In this document: in pieces, positions 9,017 to 15,820 of the stretch
Numbering within the stretch: the stretch's first letter is position 1
Layout of the letters: every line of letters starts with the position of its first letter
Source: Pseudomonadota bacterium
GTDB lineage: Bacteria; Pseudomonadota; Gammaproteobacteria; Xanthomonadales; Xanthomonadaceae
NCBI GenBank assembly: GCA_023388955.1
Contig: JAEWFH010000108.1
Coordinates: 1 to 18,635, forward strand
DNA: 18,635 bases
Reading direction: 5' to 3'
The notes under the pieces: model-generated
The model's database searches: none
What the model was told of the DNA's origin: nothing
Seen by the model: only the letters and a program-made list of their open reading frames with translations
Position numbers and translations under genes: made by a program

Positions 9017-9529
9017 TTACGCCGCCTTGCGGCGGGCCTTCGCGAGCTTCTTGCGCACCATCTCGCGCTTGAGCGGCGAGAGGTAATCGACGAACAGCTT
9101 GCCCAGCAGGTGGTCCATCTCGTGCTGGATGCACACCGCCAGCAAGCCGTCGGCCTCCAGGGTGAACGGCTGGCCGTCGCGGCCGAGCGCGGTGACCGTG
9201 ATCGCGTCGGAGCGGGTCACGTCGGCGAAGATACCGGGCACCGACAGGCAGCCTTCCTGGCAGACCTGTTCACCGGAACGGGTGGTGATCTCCGGATTGA
9301 TGAACACCAGCGGCTGGTCGTGTTCTTCGGACACGTCGATGACCATGAAGCGCTGGTGGACGTCCACCTGGCTGGCCGCCAGGCCGATGCCCGGGGCGGC
9401 GTACATGGTCTCGAACATGTCGTCGAGGAGCTGCTGGAACTCCGGCGTGGTGACCTGCGCGGGATCGACCGCGGCGGCGACGGTGCGCAGGCGCGGATCG
9501 GGGAATTCAAGGATGGGGAGCTGGGCCAT
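9017..9529 (-). CDS. def: Peptide deformylase Def
   Basis: Metallohydrolase that removes the formyl group from nascent protein N-termini. The product is 170 aa, as in E. coli. All three motifs are intact: GIGLAASQ (47-54), EGCLS (92-96, metal ligand Cys94) and QHEMDH (135-140, ligands His136 and His140, catalytic Glu137). The C-terminus is a basic helix (KREMVRKKLAKARRKAA). I start at ATG 9529, which gives the family's usual M-A-x-L-x-I-L-x-F-P-D-P-R-L start. It is the first gene of a tight def-fmt-rsmB operon, with 9 bases to fmt, and is divergent from tsaP. This matches the conserved gammaproteobacterial arrangement. Confidence 0.98.
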   Translation of the reverse strand: MAQLPILEFPDPRLRTVAAAVDPAQVTTPEFQQLLDDMFETMYAAPGIGLAASQVDVHQRFMVIDVSEEHDQPLVFINPEITTRSGEQVCQEGCLSVPGIFADVTRSDAITVTALGRDGQPFTLEADGLLAVCIQHEMDHLLGKLFVDYLSPLKREMVRKKLAKARRKAA

Positions 9530-9576
9530 GGTCAGGAAATGGGGGTGCCTGTCACAGACACAAGCAACGGATGCCC

Positions 9577-9582
9577 ATTCTA
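9577..9582 (-). promoter_or_regulatory. Probable -10 element of the def-fmt-rsmB operon
   Basis: TAGAAT on the minus strand (5 of 6 to TATAAT) ends 47 bases before the def ATG. No convincing -35 lies at 16-18 bases; the symmetric TTGCAA at 9604-9609 is 21 bases away, which is too far for normal use. Moderate to weak prediction. Confidence 0.4.
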
Positions 9583-9603
9583 CCGCGACAGGGCGCTGGA
9601 AGC

Positions 9604-9634
9604 TTGCAACGGTGCGTATTTTCTGGGCTATAGT
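9604..9634 (+). promoter_or_regulatory. Probable sigma-70 promoter of tsaP
   Basis: TTGCAA (9604-9609) and TATAGT (9629-9634, 5 of 6) have a 19-base spacer, on the long side. The predicted start is near 9641, giving a leader of about 55 bases. The -10 and following bases (TATAGTGC then a C-rich stretch) resemble those before topA. Confidence 0.5.
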
Positions 9635-9639
9635 GCCCT

Positions 9640-9666
9640 GCCCGTGTCGGTTTGTGACGCACGGGC
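9640..9666 (+). other. Hairpin at the start of the tsaP leader
   Basis: GCCCGTG (9640-9646) pairs perfectly with CACGGGC (9660-9666) around a 13-base loop, beginning at the predicted transcription start. It may stabilise the 5' end of the mRNA. It does not cover the AAGGGGAG sequence at 9674-9681 that could serve the ribosome, 14 bases before the ATG. Confidence 0.35.
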
Positions 9667-9695
9667 GCACCTGAAGGGGAGCCAGGTACACCGCC

Positions 9696-10850
9696 ATGCT
9701 GAAACCGATCCGCGCGGTCTTCGCCGCAGCGTTGCTGACCATTGCCACCTACGCGGTAGCCGCCGAGCTGCGCGGGGACCATCCTGACACCTACGTGGTC
9801 CAGAAGGGCGACACCCTGTGGGACATCGCCGGGCGCTTCCTCGAGCGCCCCTGGCTATGGCCGGAGATCTGGCAGGCCAATCCCCAGATCGCCAACCCCC
9901 ACCTCATCTATCCAGGTGACGTGATCTCGCTGGCCTACCTGGACCGCGTCGCCGCGCAGCTGCAGCCCGGCCCGCGCAGCGCCGGCCCGCTCACCGGCGT
10001 GCCGCTGTCGGAAATCGAACCGTTCCTGAAGGACCTGCGCGTGGTCGATGCCTTCGAGCACCTGCCGCACGTGGTGGGCCTGGAGGAGAACCGCCTGCGC
10101 AGCACCGAGGGCCAGGTCGCCTACATCAAGGGCCTGCCGGACGCGCAGCCGGGCCAGCGCTACATGGTGGTGCGCCCGATCCAGCGCTACACCCGCCTGG
10201 ACCGCACCCAGTGCTGCGACCTCTTCCATCGCGACGACCTGGACTTCCGCGGCAAGCGCCACCTCGACTTCGAGCAGATGTGGACCAATGCGGTGGTCCC
10301 CGACCACGGCCACGAGCTGCTGGGCTACGAGCTGATGCGCCAGGACAGCGGCACCATCAGCCGCGGCGAGGTCGGCGGCATCGAAGCGTCCACCCTGGTG
10401 CTGGACGGCAACGGCCGCGAGGTACGCGTCGGCGACCGCCTGGTCCCGGTCGAAGCACAGCCCTACGACCTGCAGTTCTTCCCGCATCCGCCGCGCCAGC
10501 AGTTCGAATACGGCCGCGCCCGCGTGCTGGCGGTGGCCGACATGCTGCGTACCGGCGGCCCGCGCGACGTGGTGGCGCTGTCGGTGGGTGCACGCGACGG
10601 CATCGACAACGGCACCGTGTTCTCCACCTGGCGCCAGGGCGACTCCGTACCCGACCGGGTGAGCCACGGCGCCTGGGACCGCAGCGAGGACATGTTCGCG
10701 CGCAGCAGCGAGGTCCGCCTGCCCGACGAGTACGCCGCCCACCTGATGGTGTTCCGTACCTTCGAGAACGTCAGCTACGCGCTGGTCATGCAGGGCGTGC
10801 GCCCGGTGCAGATCGGCCACGAGCTCAAGCATCCGGACGCACCGTACTGA
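9696..10850 (+). CDS. tsaP: LysM peptidoglycan-binding protein, TsaP-like (type IV pilus secretin-associated)
   Basis: Secreted cell-wall-binding protein of 384 aa. A signal peptide occupies residues 1-23 (basic LKPIR, hydrophobic core, AVAA). A LysM domain follows at about 32-79 (TYVVQKGDTLWDIAGRFLER to LIYPGDVISL). The rest, about 95-384, is a conserved region without an enzyme motif and includes QCCDLF and repeated beta-rich blocks. TsaP of Neisseria, Myxococcus and Pseudomonas has this plan and anchors the PilQ secretin to peptidoglycan. In Pseudomonas aeruginosa the homologue PA0020 lies between def and dprA, exactly as here, so position as well as domains supports the call. The name is inference from family and synteny. 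The gene is divergent from def and is followed by a hairpin with a short T-run. Confidence 0.85.
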   Translation: MLKPIRAVFAAALLTIATYAVAAELRGDHPDTYVVQKGDTLWDIAGRFLERPWLWPEIWQANPQIANPHLIYPGDVISLAYLDRVAAQLQPGPRSAGPLTGVPLSEIEPFLKDLRVVDAFEHLPHVVGLEENRLRSTEGQVAYIKGLPDAQPGQRYMVVRPIQRYTRLDRTQCCDLFHRDDLDFRGKRHLDFEQMWTNAVVPDHGHELLGYELMRQDSGTISRGEVGGIEASTLVLDGNGREVRVGDRLVPVEAQPYDLQFFPHPPRQQFEYGRARVLAVADMLRTGGPRDVVALSVGARDGIDNGTVFSTWRQGDSVPDRVSHGAWDRSEDMFARSSEVRLPDEYAAHLMVFRTFENVSYALVMQGVRPVQIGHELKHPDAPY

Positions 10851-10855
10851 CGGCA

Positions 10856-10873
10856 GCCCCGACGGGGCGTTTT
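10856..10873 (+). terminator. Weak intrinsic terminator after tsaP
   Basis: GCCCC, loop GAC, GGGGC, then G and TTTT, starting 5 bases after the tsaP stop. The stem is only 5 bp and the U-run has 4 bases, so termination is probably partial and some transcripts may continue into dprA. Confidence 0.55.
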
Positions 10874-10887
10874 CCCACGATCCACCG

Positions 10888-10911
10888 CGACGGCGCCCTA
10901 GGGCGCCGTCG
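10888..10911. repeat. 24-bp perfect palindrome upstream of dprA
   Basis: The sequence from CGACGGCGCC to GGCGCCGTCG around a central CTAG is its own reverse complement over 24 bases. It ends 25 bases before the dprA ATG. In RNA it would form a 10-bp GC-rich stem with a CUAG loop. No T-run follows. It could be an operator for a dimeric regulator, a Rho-independent-like pause, or a leader structure controlling dprA. Confidence 0.7.
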
Positions 10912-10936
10912 TCGCATCCGGCCCACGCTGGCCGGC

Positions 10937-12061
10937 ATGGAACGCGATACCACCACCGCCCTGCTGCGCCTGGCCGCCTGCCCGGGCAGCCAGGGGGCAC
11001 GCAGGCTGCTGGAACAGGCACCGCCGGCCGCCGCGCTCGCCGCCGGCCCGTCGCTGTGGCGGGCCTGCGGCCTGACCCCCTTGCAGCTGGCACGGCTGCA
11101 GCGCCCGGATGCGGACGCGATCGAACGCGGGCAGCACTGGCTGGAGGCGCCGGGCCGGCGCCTGCTCGGCTGGCATGACCCGGACTACCCGCCACTGCTG
11201 CGCCAGGGCAGCAACCCGCCACCAGTGCTGTTCGTCGACGGCGACCCGGCCCTGCTGTGGCGTCCGGCGGTGGCGGTGGTCGGCAGCCGTTCGCCCAGCC
11301 CGGGCGGCGTTGAGATCGCGCGCGAGCTGGCCCGCGTACTCGCCCGCGCGGGCCTGGTCGTGGCCAGCGGGATGGCCGCCGGCATCGATGCCGCCGCGCA
11401 CCAGGCCGCCCTGGACGCCGGCGGGGGCAGCGTGGCGGTGCTGGGGACCGGACCCGACGTGCCCTACCCGCGTCGCAACACCAGCCTGCACGGGCGCCTG
11501 TGCCGGGAGGGCGCGGTGGCCAGCGAGCACCCGCCGGGCACCGGTCCGCGCAGCAGCCACTTCCCCAGCCGCAACCGGATCCTGGCCGCGTTGTGCGTCG
11601 GCACCGTGGTGGTCGAGGCGGCCCGTCGCTCCGGCGCCCTGATCACCGCCCGGCTGGCCGGGGAGTGCGGCCGCGAGGTGATGGCCTTCCCCGGCTCGGT
11701 ACGCAACCCGGTCGCACGCGGCTGCCACCGGCTGATCCGTGACGGCGCCGCCCTGGTCGAAGAGCCCGGCGAGGTGCTGGAACTGGTCGCGCCGGTGGTC
11801 TCGCGGCTGGCCGGCGACTTGCGTGGACGGCTGGGCGCCCCCATCCCGGGTTCCGATGCGGGAGACGCCCCACCTCCCGCCGCACCCGCCACGCCCCTTT
11901 CCGGCCCGGTCTGGAGCGCCCTCGGACACGATCCCGGCAGCCTGGATGAACTGGCCCTGCGCAGCGGATTGACCGTCGCAGAGGTGTCGTCCATGCTGCT
12001 TGCGCTGGAACTGGAAGGACGCGTGGCGGCCCACCACGGCCGCTGGTACCGCACCGGTTGA
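10937..12061 (+). CDS. dprA: DNA-processing protein DprA (Smf)
   Basis: Single-strand DNA-binding protein that loads RecA onto incoming DNA during natural transformation. The product is 374 aa. An N-terminal SAM/HhH-like region (1-75) precedes the Rossmann-type DprA domain (about 78-285), with VVGSRSPSPGG (114-124), ASGMAAGIDAAAH (143-155), FPSRNRILAAL (209-219) and AARRSGALITA (228-238). The C-terminal winged helix (about 322-374) has the expected pattern LDELALRSGLTVAEVSSML. The ATG at 10937 is the first plausible start after the palindrome; the frame is open far upstream but without another sensible start. No clear Shine-Dalgarno is visible. It lies between tsaP and smg on the same strand. 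Confidence 0.95.
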   Translation: MERDTTTALLRLAACPGSQGARRLLEQAPPAAALAAGPSLWRACGLTPLQLARLQRPDADAIERGQHWLEAPGRRLLGWHDPDYPPLLRQGSNPPPVLFVDGDPALLWRPAVAVVGSRSPSPGGVEIARELARVLARAGLVVASGMAAGIDAAAHQAALDAGGGSVAVLGTGPDVPYPRRNTSLHGRLCREGAVASEHPPGTGPRSSHFPSRNRILAALCVGTVVVEAARRSGALITARLAGECGREVMAFPGSVRNPVARGCHRLIRDGAALVEEPGEVLELVAPVVSRLAGDLRGRLGAPIPGSDAGDAPPPAAPATPLSGPVWSALGHDPGSLDELALRSGLTVAEVSSMLLALELEGRVAAHHGRWYRTG

Positions 12062-12115
12062 GCACCACCCGTGCGCACCCCATCGACCACCGCGCCCCTG
12101 GCGCAGGCCGAGGAA

Positions 12116-12604
12116 ATGAAAGAAAGCATCCTGGATGTCCTGCTGTACCTGTTCGAGCACTACTTCGCCGAGGACGCCGACCTCGTCCGCGATCGCGAGC
12201 ACCTGCACAGCACCGCCCTGATCGCCGAGCTGGGCCAGGCGGGCTTCAGCCCGGTCGAGATCAACAAGGCCTTCGAGTGGCTGGACGCGCTGGCCCGCCA
12301 GCGTCCGGTGCCGCAGCCCCTGCGCGCCGATGCCCCGGTCCGGGTCTACGCCGGCCCGGAGCTGGACCGGCTGGACATCGAGGCCCGTGGTTTCCTGCAG
12401 TTCCTGGAGCTGCATGCCGTCCTGGATGCCGGCCAGCGCGAGCTGGTCGTCGACCGGGCCATGGCACTGGACCAGGAGAGCCTGGACCTCGACGACCTGA
12501 AGTGGGTCGTGCTGATGGTGCTGTTCAACCAGCCCGGCAGTGAAGCCGCCTATGCCTGGATGGAAACCCAGATGTACGCGGACGACCCGGAACCGGTGCA
12601 TTGA
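12116..12604 (+). CDS. smg: Smg family protein (DUF494)
   Basis: A 162-aa cytosolic protein of the Smg family, close to the 157 aa of E. coli Smg. Its function is not established, although the gene is nearly always next to dprA. Recognisable blocks are an N-terminal LDVLLYLFEHY, LIAELGQAGFSPVEINKAFE in the middle, RLDIEARGFLQFLE, and the highly conserved DDLKWVVLMVLFNQPG near the C-terminus. I choose ATG 12116 because homologues begin at this helix. The frame also opens at GTG 12071, which would add 15 unconserved residues; GAGGAA directly before the ATG is too close to be an ideal ribosome site, so the upstream start cannot be excluded. Confidence 0.93.
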   Translation: MKESILDVLLYLFEHYFAEDADLVRDREHLHSTALIAELGQAGFSPVEINKAFEWLDALARQRPVPQPLRADAPVRVYAGPELDRLDIEARGFLQFLELHAVLDAGQRELVVDRAMALDQESLDLDDLKWVVLMVLFNQPGSEAAYAWMETQMYADDPEPVH

Positions 12605-12608
12605 GTGC

Positions 12609-12649
12609 CGCGCGGCCGCATGCTGGCTTGACAGCCCCGCGGCCGCGTG
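12609..12649 (+). repeat. Interrupted inverted repeat between smg and topA
   Basis: CGCGGCCGC (12611-12619) and GCGGCCGCG (12639-12647) form a 9-bp stem that starts 6 bases after the smg stop. Inside it GGCT/AGCC (12625-12628 and 12633-12636) can form a second small stem with loop TGAC. No T-run follows. It may end smg transcription or act as a regulatory site just upstream of the topA promoter. Confidence 0.5.
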
Positions 12650-12657
12650 ATTCCTCT

Positions 12658-12666
12658 TGATATAGT
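12658..12666 (+). promoter_or_regulatory. Extended -10 promoter of topA
   Basis: TGA then TATAGT is a TGn extended -10 element with 5 of 6 matches to TATAAT. It is followed by a very GC-rich discriminator (GCGCGCCCC), a feature linked in general to sensitivity to supercoiling and to the stringent response. The predicted start is near 12673, about 85 bases before the topA ATG. The TTGACA at 12628 is 27 bases upstream and not spaced as a -35. Confidence 0.55.
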
Positions 12667-12757
12667 GCGCGCCCCGACGGGGGTGGCCGCCCACGCGGTC
12701 CGGCGCCCTGCGCCTTCACGCCCCGCCCCGTCCCCAACCCACAGGCTCCTTCCCCCG

Positions 12758-15205
12758 ATGGCCCGCAACCTCCTCATCGTCGAGTCGCCTGCCAAGGCGC
12801 GCACGATCAACAAATACCTTGGCAAGGACTTCACCGTACTGGCCTCCTACGGCCACGTGCGCGACCTGGTGCCCAAGGAGGGGGCGGTGGACCCGGACGC
12901 CGGGTTCGCCATGCGCTACGACGTCATCGAGAAGAACCAGAAGCACGTCGACGCCATTGCCAAGGCGGCCAGGGTGGCCGAGAACCTCTACCTGGCCACC
13001 GACCCGGACCGCGAGGGCGAGGCGATCAGCTGGCATATCGCCGAGATCCTGCGCGAGCGCGGCCTGCTCAAGGACAAGCCGCTGCAGCGGGTGGTGTTCA
13101 CCGAGATCACCCCGCGCGCGATCAAGGAAGCGATCGCCAACCCGCGCGGCATCGCCGAACCGCTGGTCGACGCCCAACAGGCGCGCCGCGCACTGGACTA
13201 CCTGGTCGGCTTCAACCTCTCGCCGGTGCTGTGGCGCAAGGTCCAGCGCGGGCTGTCGGCCGGCCGCGTGCAGAGCCCCGCGCTGCGGATGATCGTCGAG
13301 CGCGAGGAGGAGATCGAGGCCTTCAAGGCGCGCGAGTACTGGTCGATCCAGGCCGAGTGCCGCCACCCCTCGCAGCCCTTCAATGCGCGCCTGGTGAAGC
13401 TGGACGGGGCCAAGTTCGAGCAGTTCACCATCACCGACGGCGAGACCGCCGAGGACGCCCGCACCCGCATCAGCCGCGATGCCGGCGGCACCCTGCACGT
13501 CACCGATGTCACCCGCAAGGAGCGCAAACGCCGGCCCGCGCCCCCGTTCACCACCTCCACGCTGCAGCAGGAGGCCGCGCGCAAGCTCGGCTTCACCACC
13601 AAGCGCACCATGCAGGTGGCACAGAAGCTCTACGAGGGCGTAGCGCTGGGCGAGGAAGGCACGGTCGGCCTGATCACCTACATGCGTACCGACTCGGTGC
13701 ACCTGTCCGGCGAGGCGCTGGACGAGATGCGCGACGTGATCGCCCGCGACTACGGCACCGGCGCGGTGCCCGACAAGCCCAACTTCTACAAGTCCAAGGC
13801 CAAGAACGCGCAGGAGGCCCACGAGGCGATCCGCCCGACCTCCGCGCTGCGCACCCCGTCGCAGGTGGCGCGGTTCCTGGACGACGACGGCCGGCGGCTC
13901 TACGAACTGGTGTGGAAGCGCGCGCTCGCCAGCCAGATGGCACCGGCCACCCTCAACACCGTCTCCGTCGAACTGGCCGCCGGCAGCGAGCACGCCTTCC
14001 GCGTATCCGGCACCACCGTGGTCGATCCCGGCTTCCTGGCGGTGTACGAGGAGGGCAAGGACCAGCGCGCGGCCGATGCCGACGACGAGGGCCGCAAACT
14101 GCCAGCGATGCAGCCTGGCGACCGCATTCCCCTGGAAGCGGTCATCGCCAACCAGCACTTCACCGAGCCGCCGCCGCGCTACTCCGAGGCCAGCCTGGTG
14201 AAGGCACTGGAGGAATACGGCATCGGCCGGCCGTCCACCTACGCCTCGATCATCGCCACCCTGCTGTTCCGCAAGTACGTGGAGCTCGAAAGCCGCCGCT
14301 TCCGCCCCACCGACGTCGGCCGCGCGGTCAGCAAGTTCCTGTCCGGCCACTTCACCCAGTACGTGGACTACGACTTCACCGCGCGCATGGAGGACGAGCT
14401 CGACGCCGTCAGCCGCGGCGAGGAAGAGTGGGTCCCGCTGATGGAGCGCTTCTGGACCCCGTTCAAGCAGCTGGTCGAGGACAAGAAGGAAACCCTGGAC
14501 AAGGTCGACGCGGGCAGCGTGCGCATCCTCGGCGACGACCCGGCCAGCGGCCGCCCGGTCAGCGCGCGCATCGGCAAGTACGGCCCGCTGGTACAGATGG
14601 GCACCGTCGAGGACGAGGAGAAGCCCAGGTTCGCCTCGCTGCAGCCGGGCCAGAGCATCTACTCGATCACGCTGGAGCAGGCGCTCGAGCTGTTCAAGAT
14701 GCCGCGCACCCTGGGCGAGCACAACGGCGAGGAGGTCACCGTCGGCATCGGCCGCTTCGGGCCCTTCGCCAAGCGCGGCAGCACCTACGCCTCGCTGAAG
14801 AAGGAGGACGACCCCTACACCATCGAACTCGACCGGGCGGTGTTCCTGATCGAGGAGAAGGAGGAGATCGCCCGCAACCGCATCATCAGCCAGTGGGACG
14901 GCAGCGACGTGCAGGTGCTCAACGGCCGGTACGGGCCGTACATCAGCAACGGCCAGCTCAATGCCAAGATTCCCAAGGACGTCGAGCCGTCCTCGCTGAC
15001 GCTGGAGGAGGCCACCCGGCTGATCGAGGAAACCGGCAAGCCGGCGCGCGGGCGCTTTGCCAAGAAGGCCGCGAAGAAGACCGTGGCCAAGAAGGCCGCA
15101 AAGAAAGCCGCGAAGAAGACCGCCGCCAAGAAGGTCACCAAGAAGACCGCGGTGAAGAAGGCCGTGAAGAAGGCTGCAAAGAAGGTGGCGAAGAAGGCGA
15201 CCTGA
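12758..15205 (+). CDS. topA: DNA topoisomerase I (type IA) with lysine/alanine-rich tail
   Basis: Relaxes negative supercoils by single-strand passage. The product is 815 aa. The N-terminal TOPRIM domain has LLIVESPAKA with Glu9 and the metal-binding set Asp82-x-Asp84-x-Glu86 in TDPDREGEAISWH. The active-site tyrosine is Tyr308 in LITYMRTDS. EEYGIGRPSTYASIIATL lies near residue 490, and a C-terminal region (about 585-760) holds three topoisomerase C-terminal repeats with GKYGPLVQ, GRFGPFAK and GRYGPYIS. There is only one cysteine in the whole protein, so the Cys4 zinc ribbons of E. coli TopA are absent. Residues 768-815 are a tail with 22 lysines in 48 residues, like histone H1. The ATG at 12758 gives the standard start MARNLLIVESPAKA. 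The stop overlaps the tsaC start (TGATG). Confidence 0.98.
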   Translation: MARNLLIVESPAKARTINKYLGKDFTVLASYGHVRDLVPKEGAVDPDAGFAMRYDVIEKNQKHVDAIAKAARVAENLYLATDPDREGEAISWHIAEILRERGLLKDKPLQRVVFTEITPRAIKEAIANPRGIAEPLVDAQQARRALDYLVGFNLSPVLWRKVQRGLSAGRVQSPALRMIVEREEEIEAFKAREYWSIQAECRHPSQPFNARLVKLDGAKFEQFTITDGETAEDARTRISRDAGGTLHVTDVTRKERKRRPAPPFTTSTLQQEAARKLGFTTKRTMQVAQKLYEGVALGEEGTVGLITYMRTDSVHLSGEALDEMRDVIARDYGTGAVPDKPNFYKSKAKNAQEAHEAIRPTSALRTPSQVARFLDDDGRRLYELVWKRALASQMAPATLNTVSVELAAGSEHAFRVSGTTVVDPGFLAVYEEGKDQRAADADDEGRKLPAMQPGDRIPLEAVIANQHFTEPPPRYSEASLVKALEEYGIGRPSTYASIIATLLFRKYVELESRRFRPTDVGRAVSKFLSGHFTQYVDYDFTARMEDELDAVSRGEEEWVPLMERFWTPFKQLVEDKKETLDKVDAGSVRILGDDPASGRPVSARIGKYGPLVQMGTVEDEEKPRFASLQPGQSIYSITLEQALELFKMPRTLGEHNGEEVTVGIGRFGPFAKRGSTYASLKKEDDPYTIELDRAVFLIEEKEEIARNRIISQWDGSDVQVLNGRYGPYISNGQLNAKIPKDVEPSSLTLEEATRLIEETGKPARGRFAKKAAKKTVAKKAAKKAAKKTAAKKVTKKTAVKKAVKKAAKKVAKKAT
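15059..15202 (+). repeat. AAG-rich coding repeat of the TopA tail
   Basis: About 48 codons built from variants of GCC-AAG-AAG and GCG-AAG-AAG encode (A/T/V)KK units. The DNA is imprecisely repetitive, so copy number could change by slippage or recombination without breaking the frame, since the period is a multiple of three. In the other frame the same DNA gives a Glu/Arg-rich artefact. Confidence 0.8.
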
Positions 15206-15765
15206 TGGCGCACGCGCCGGACATCGCCACCACCCTCGCCGCCCTGCGCGCGGGCGGCGTGGTGGCCTATCCCACCGAGGCGGTCTGGGGCCTGGGCTGC
15301 GACCCGTTCGATGAAGCCGCCGTCACGCGGCTGCTGGCCATCAAGCAGCGCCCCGTGGACAAGGGCCTGATCCTGGTCGCCGCCTCGGTGGCACAGCTTG
15401 ATGGCCTGGCGCACTGGGATGCCCTGGCCGCCGACCGCCGCGACGCGGTCCTGGCCAGCTGGCCGGGACCCAACACCTGGGTCGTCCCCGCCACCGCGCG
15501 GGTGCCGCGCTGGATCACCGGCGGGCATGACGGCGTCGCCCTGCGCGTGAGCGCCCATCCGGTGGTCGTCGCATTGTGTTCGGCGTTCGGCCCGCTTACC
15601 TCCACCAGTGCCAACCTCGCCGGCGAGCCACCGGCGCGCAGCCGGACGGAGCTGGATCCACGCCTGGTCGGGATGCTGGATGCCACCTGCTTCGGCGAGA
15701 CCGGTGCCATGGCCTCGCCGACGCAGATCCGCGATGCGCGCACCGGCGAGGTCCTGCGCGCCTGA
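15205..15765 (+). CDS. tsaC: L-threonylcarbamoyladenylate synthase TsaC (YrdC)
   Basis: Makes threonylcarbamoyl-AMP from threonine, bicarbonate and ATP, the first step of t6A37 tRNA modification. The product is 186 aa, the length of the short TsaC form without the Sua5 C-terminal domain. The conserved pocket residues are visible: GGVVAYPTEAVWGLGCD (17-33), the KQR motif (47-49) and STSANLAGEPP further on. Its ATG overlaps the topA stop by one base, so it is almost certainly translated from the topA transcript. E. coli keeps tsaC in the same neighbourhood (dprA-smg-yrdD-tsaC). Confidence 0.96.
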   Translation: MAHAPDIATTLAALRAGGVVAYPTEAVWGLGCDPFDEAAVTRLLAIKQRPVDKGLILVAASVAQLDGLAHWDALAADRRDAVLASWPGPNTWVVPATARVPRWITGGHDGVALRVSAHPVVVALCSAFGPLTSTSANLAGEPPARSRTELDPRLVGMLDATCFGETGAMASPTQIRDARTGEVLRA

Positions 15766-15766
15766 G

Positions 15767-15793
15767 CCGTGCCACCGGATCCAGGCGGCACGG
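15767..15793 (+). other. Hairpin after tsaC
   Basis: CCGTGCC (15767-15773) pairs with GGCACGG (15787-15793) across a 13-base loop, beginning one base after the tsaC stop codon. There is no T-run, so it is not a standard intrinsic terminator. It may protect the 3' end of the topA-tsaC mRNA or assist Rho-dependent termination. Confidence 0.4.
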
Positions 15794-15820
15794 GGCGGAC
15801 ACCTGGTGCAAGATGTCCCC

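Noticed and set aside
6222..9787. Two open frames above 600 codons on the plus strand across rsmB, fmt and def
   Set aside because: They are antisense to three genes with complete catalytic motifs; the translations are rich in Arg, Gly and Pro and show no domain.
12071..12115. GTG start of smg at 12071
   Set aside because: It adds 15 residues without similarity to Smg proteins, whose conserved N-terminal helix begins at the ATG at 12116; kept only as an alternative.
12628..12633. Perfect TTGACA upstream of topA as a -35 element
   Set aside because: It is 27 bases from TATAGT and sits inside the loop of an inverted repeat; no -10 match lies 16-18 bases downstream.
13231..15204. An 844-codon frame overlapping topA on the same strand and ending with tsaC
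   Set aside because: Only the part from 15205 is real (tsaC). The upstream part is an off-frame reading of topA, and its Glu/Arg-rich end is the shifted reading of the lysine tail.
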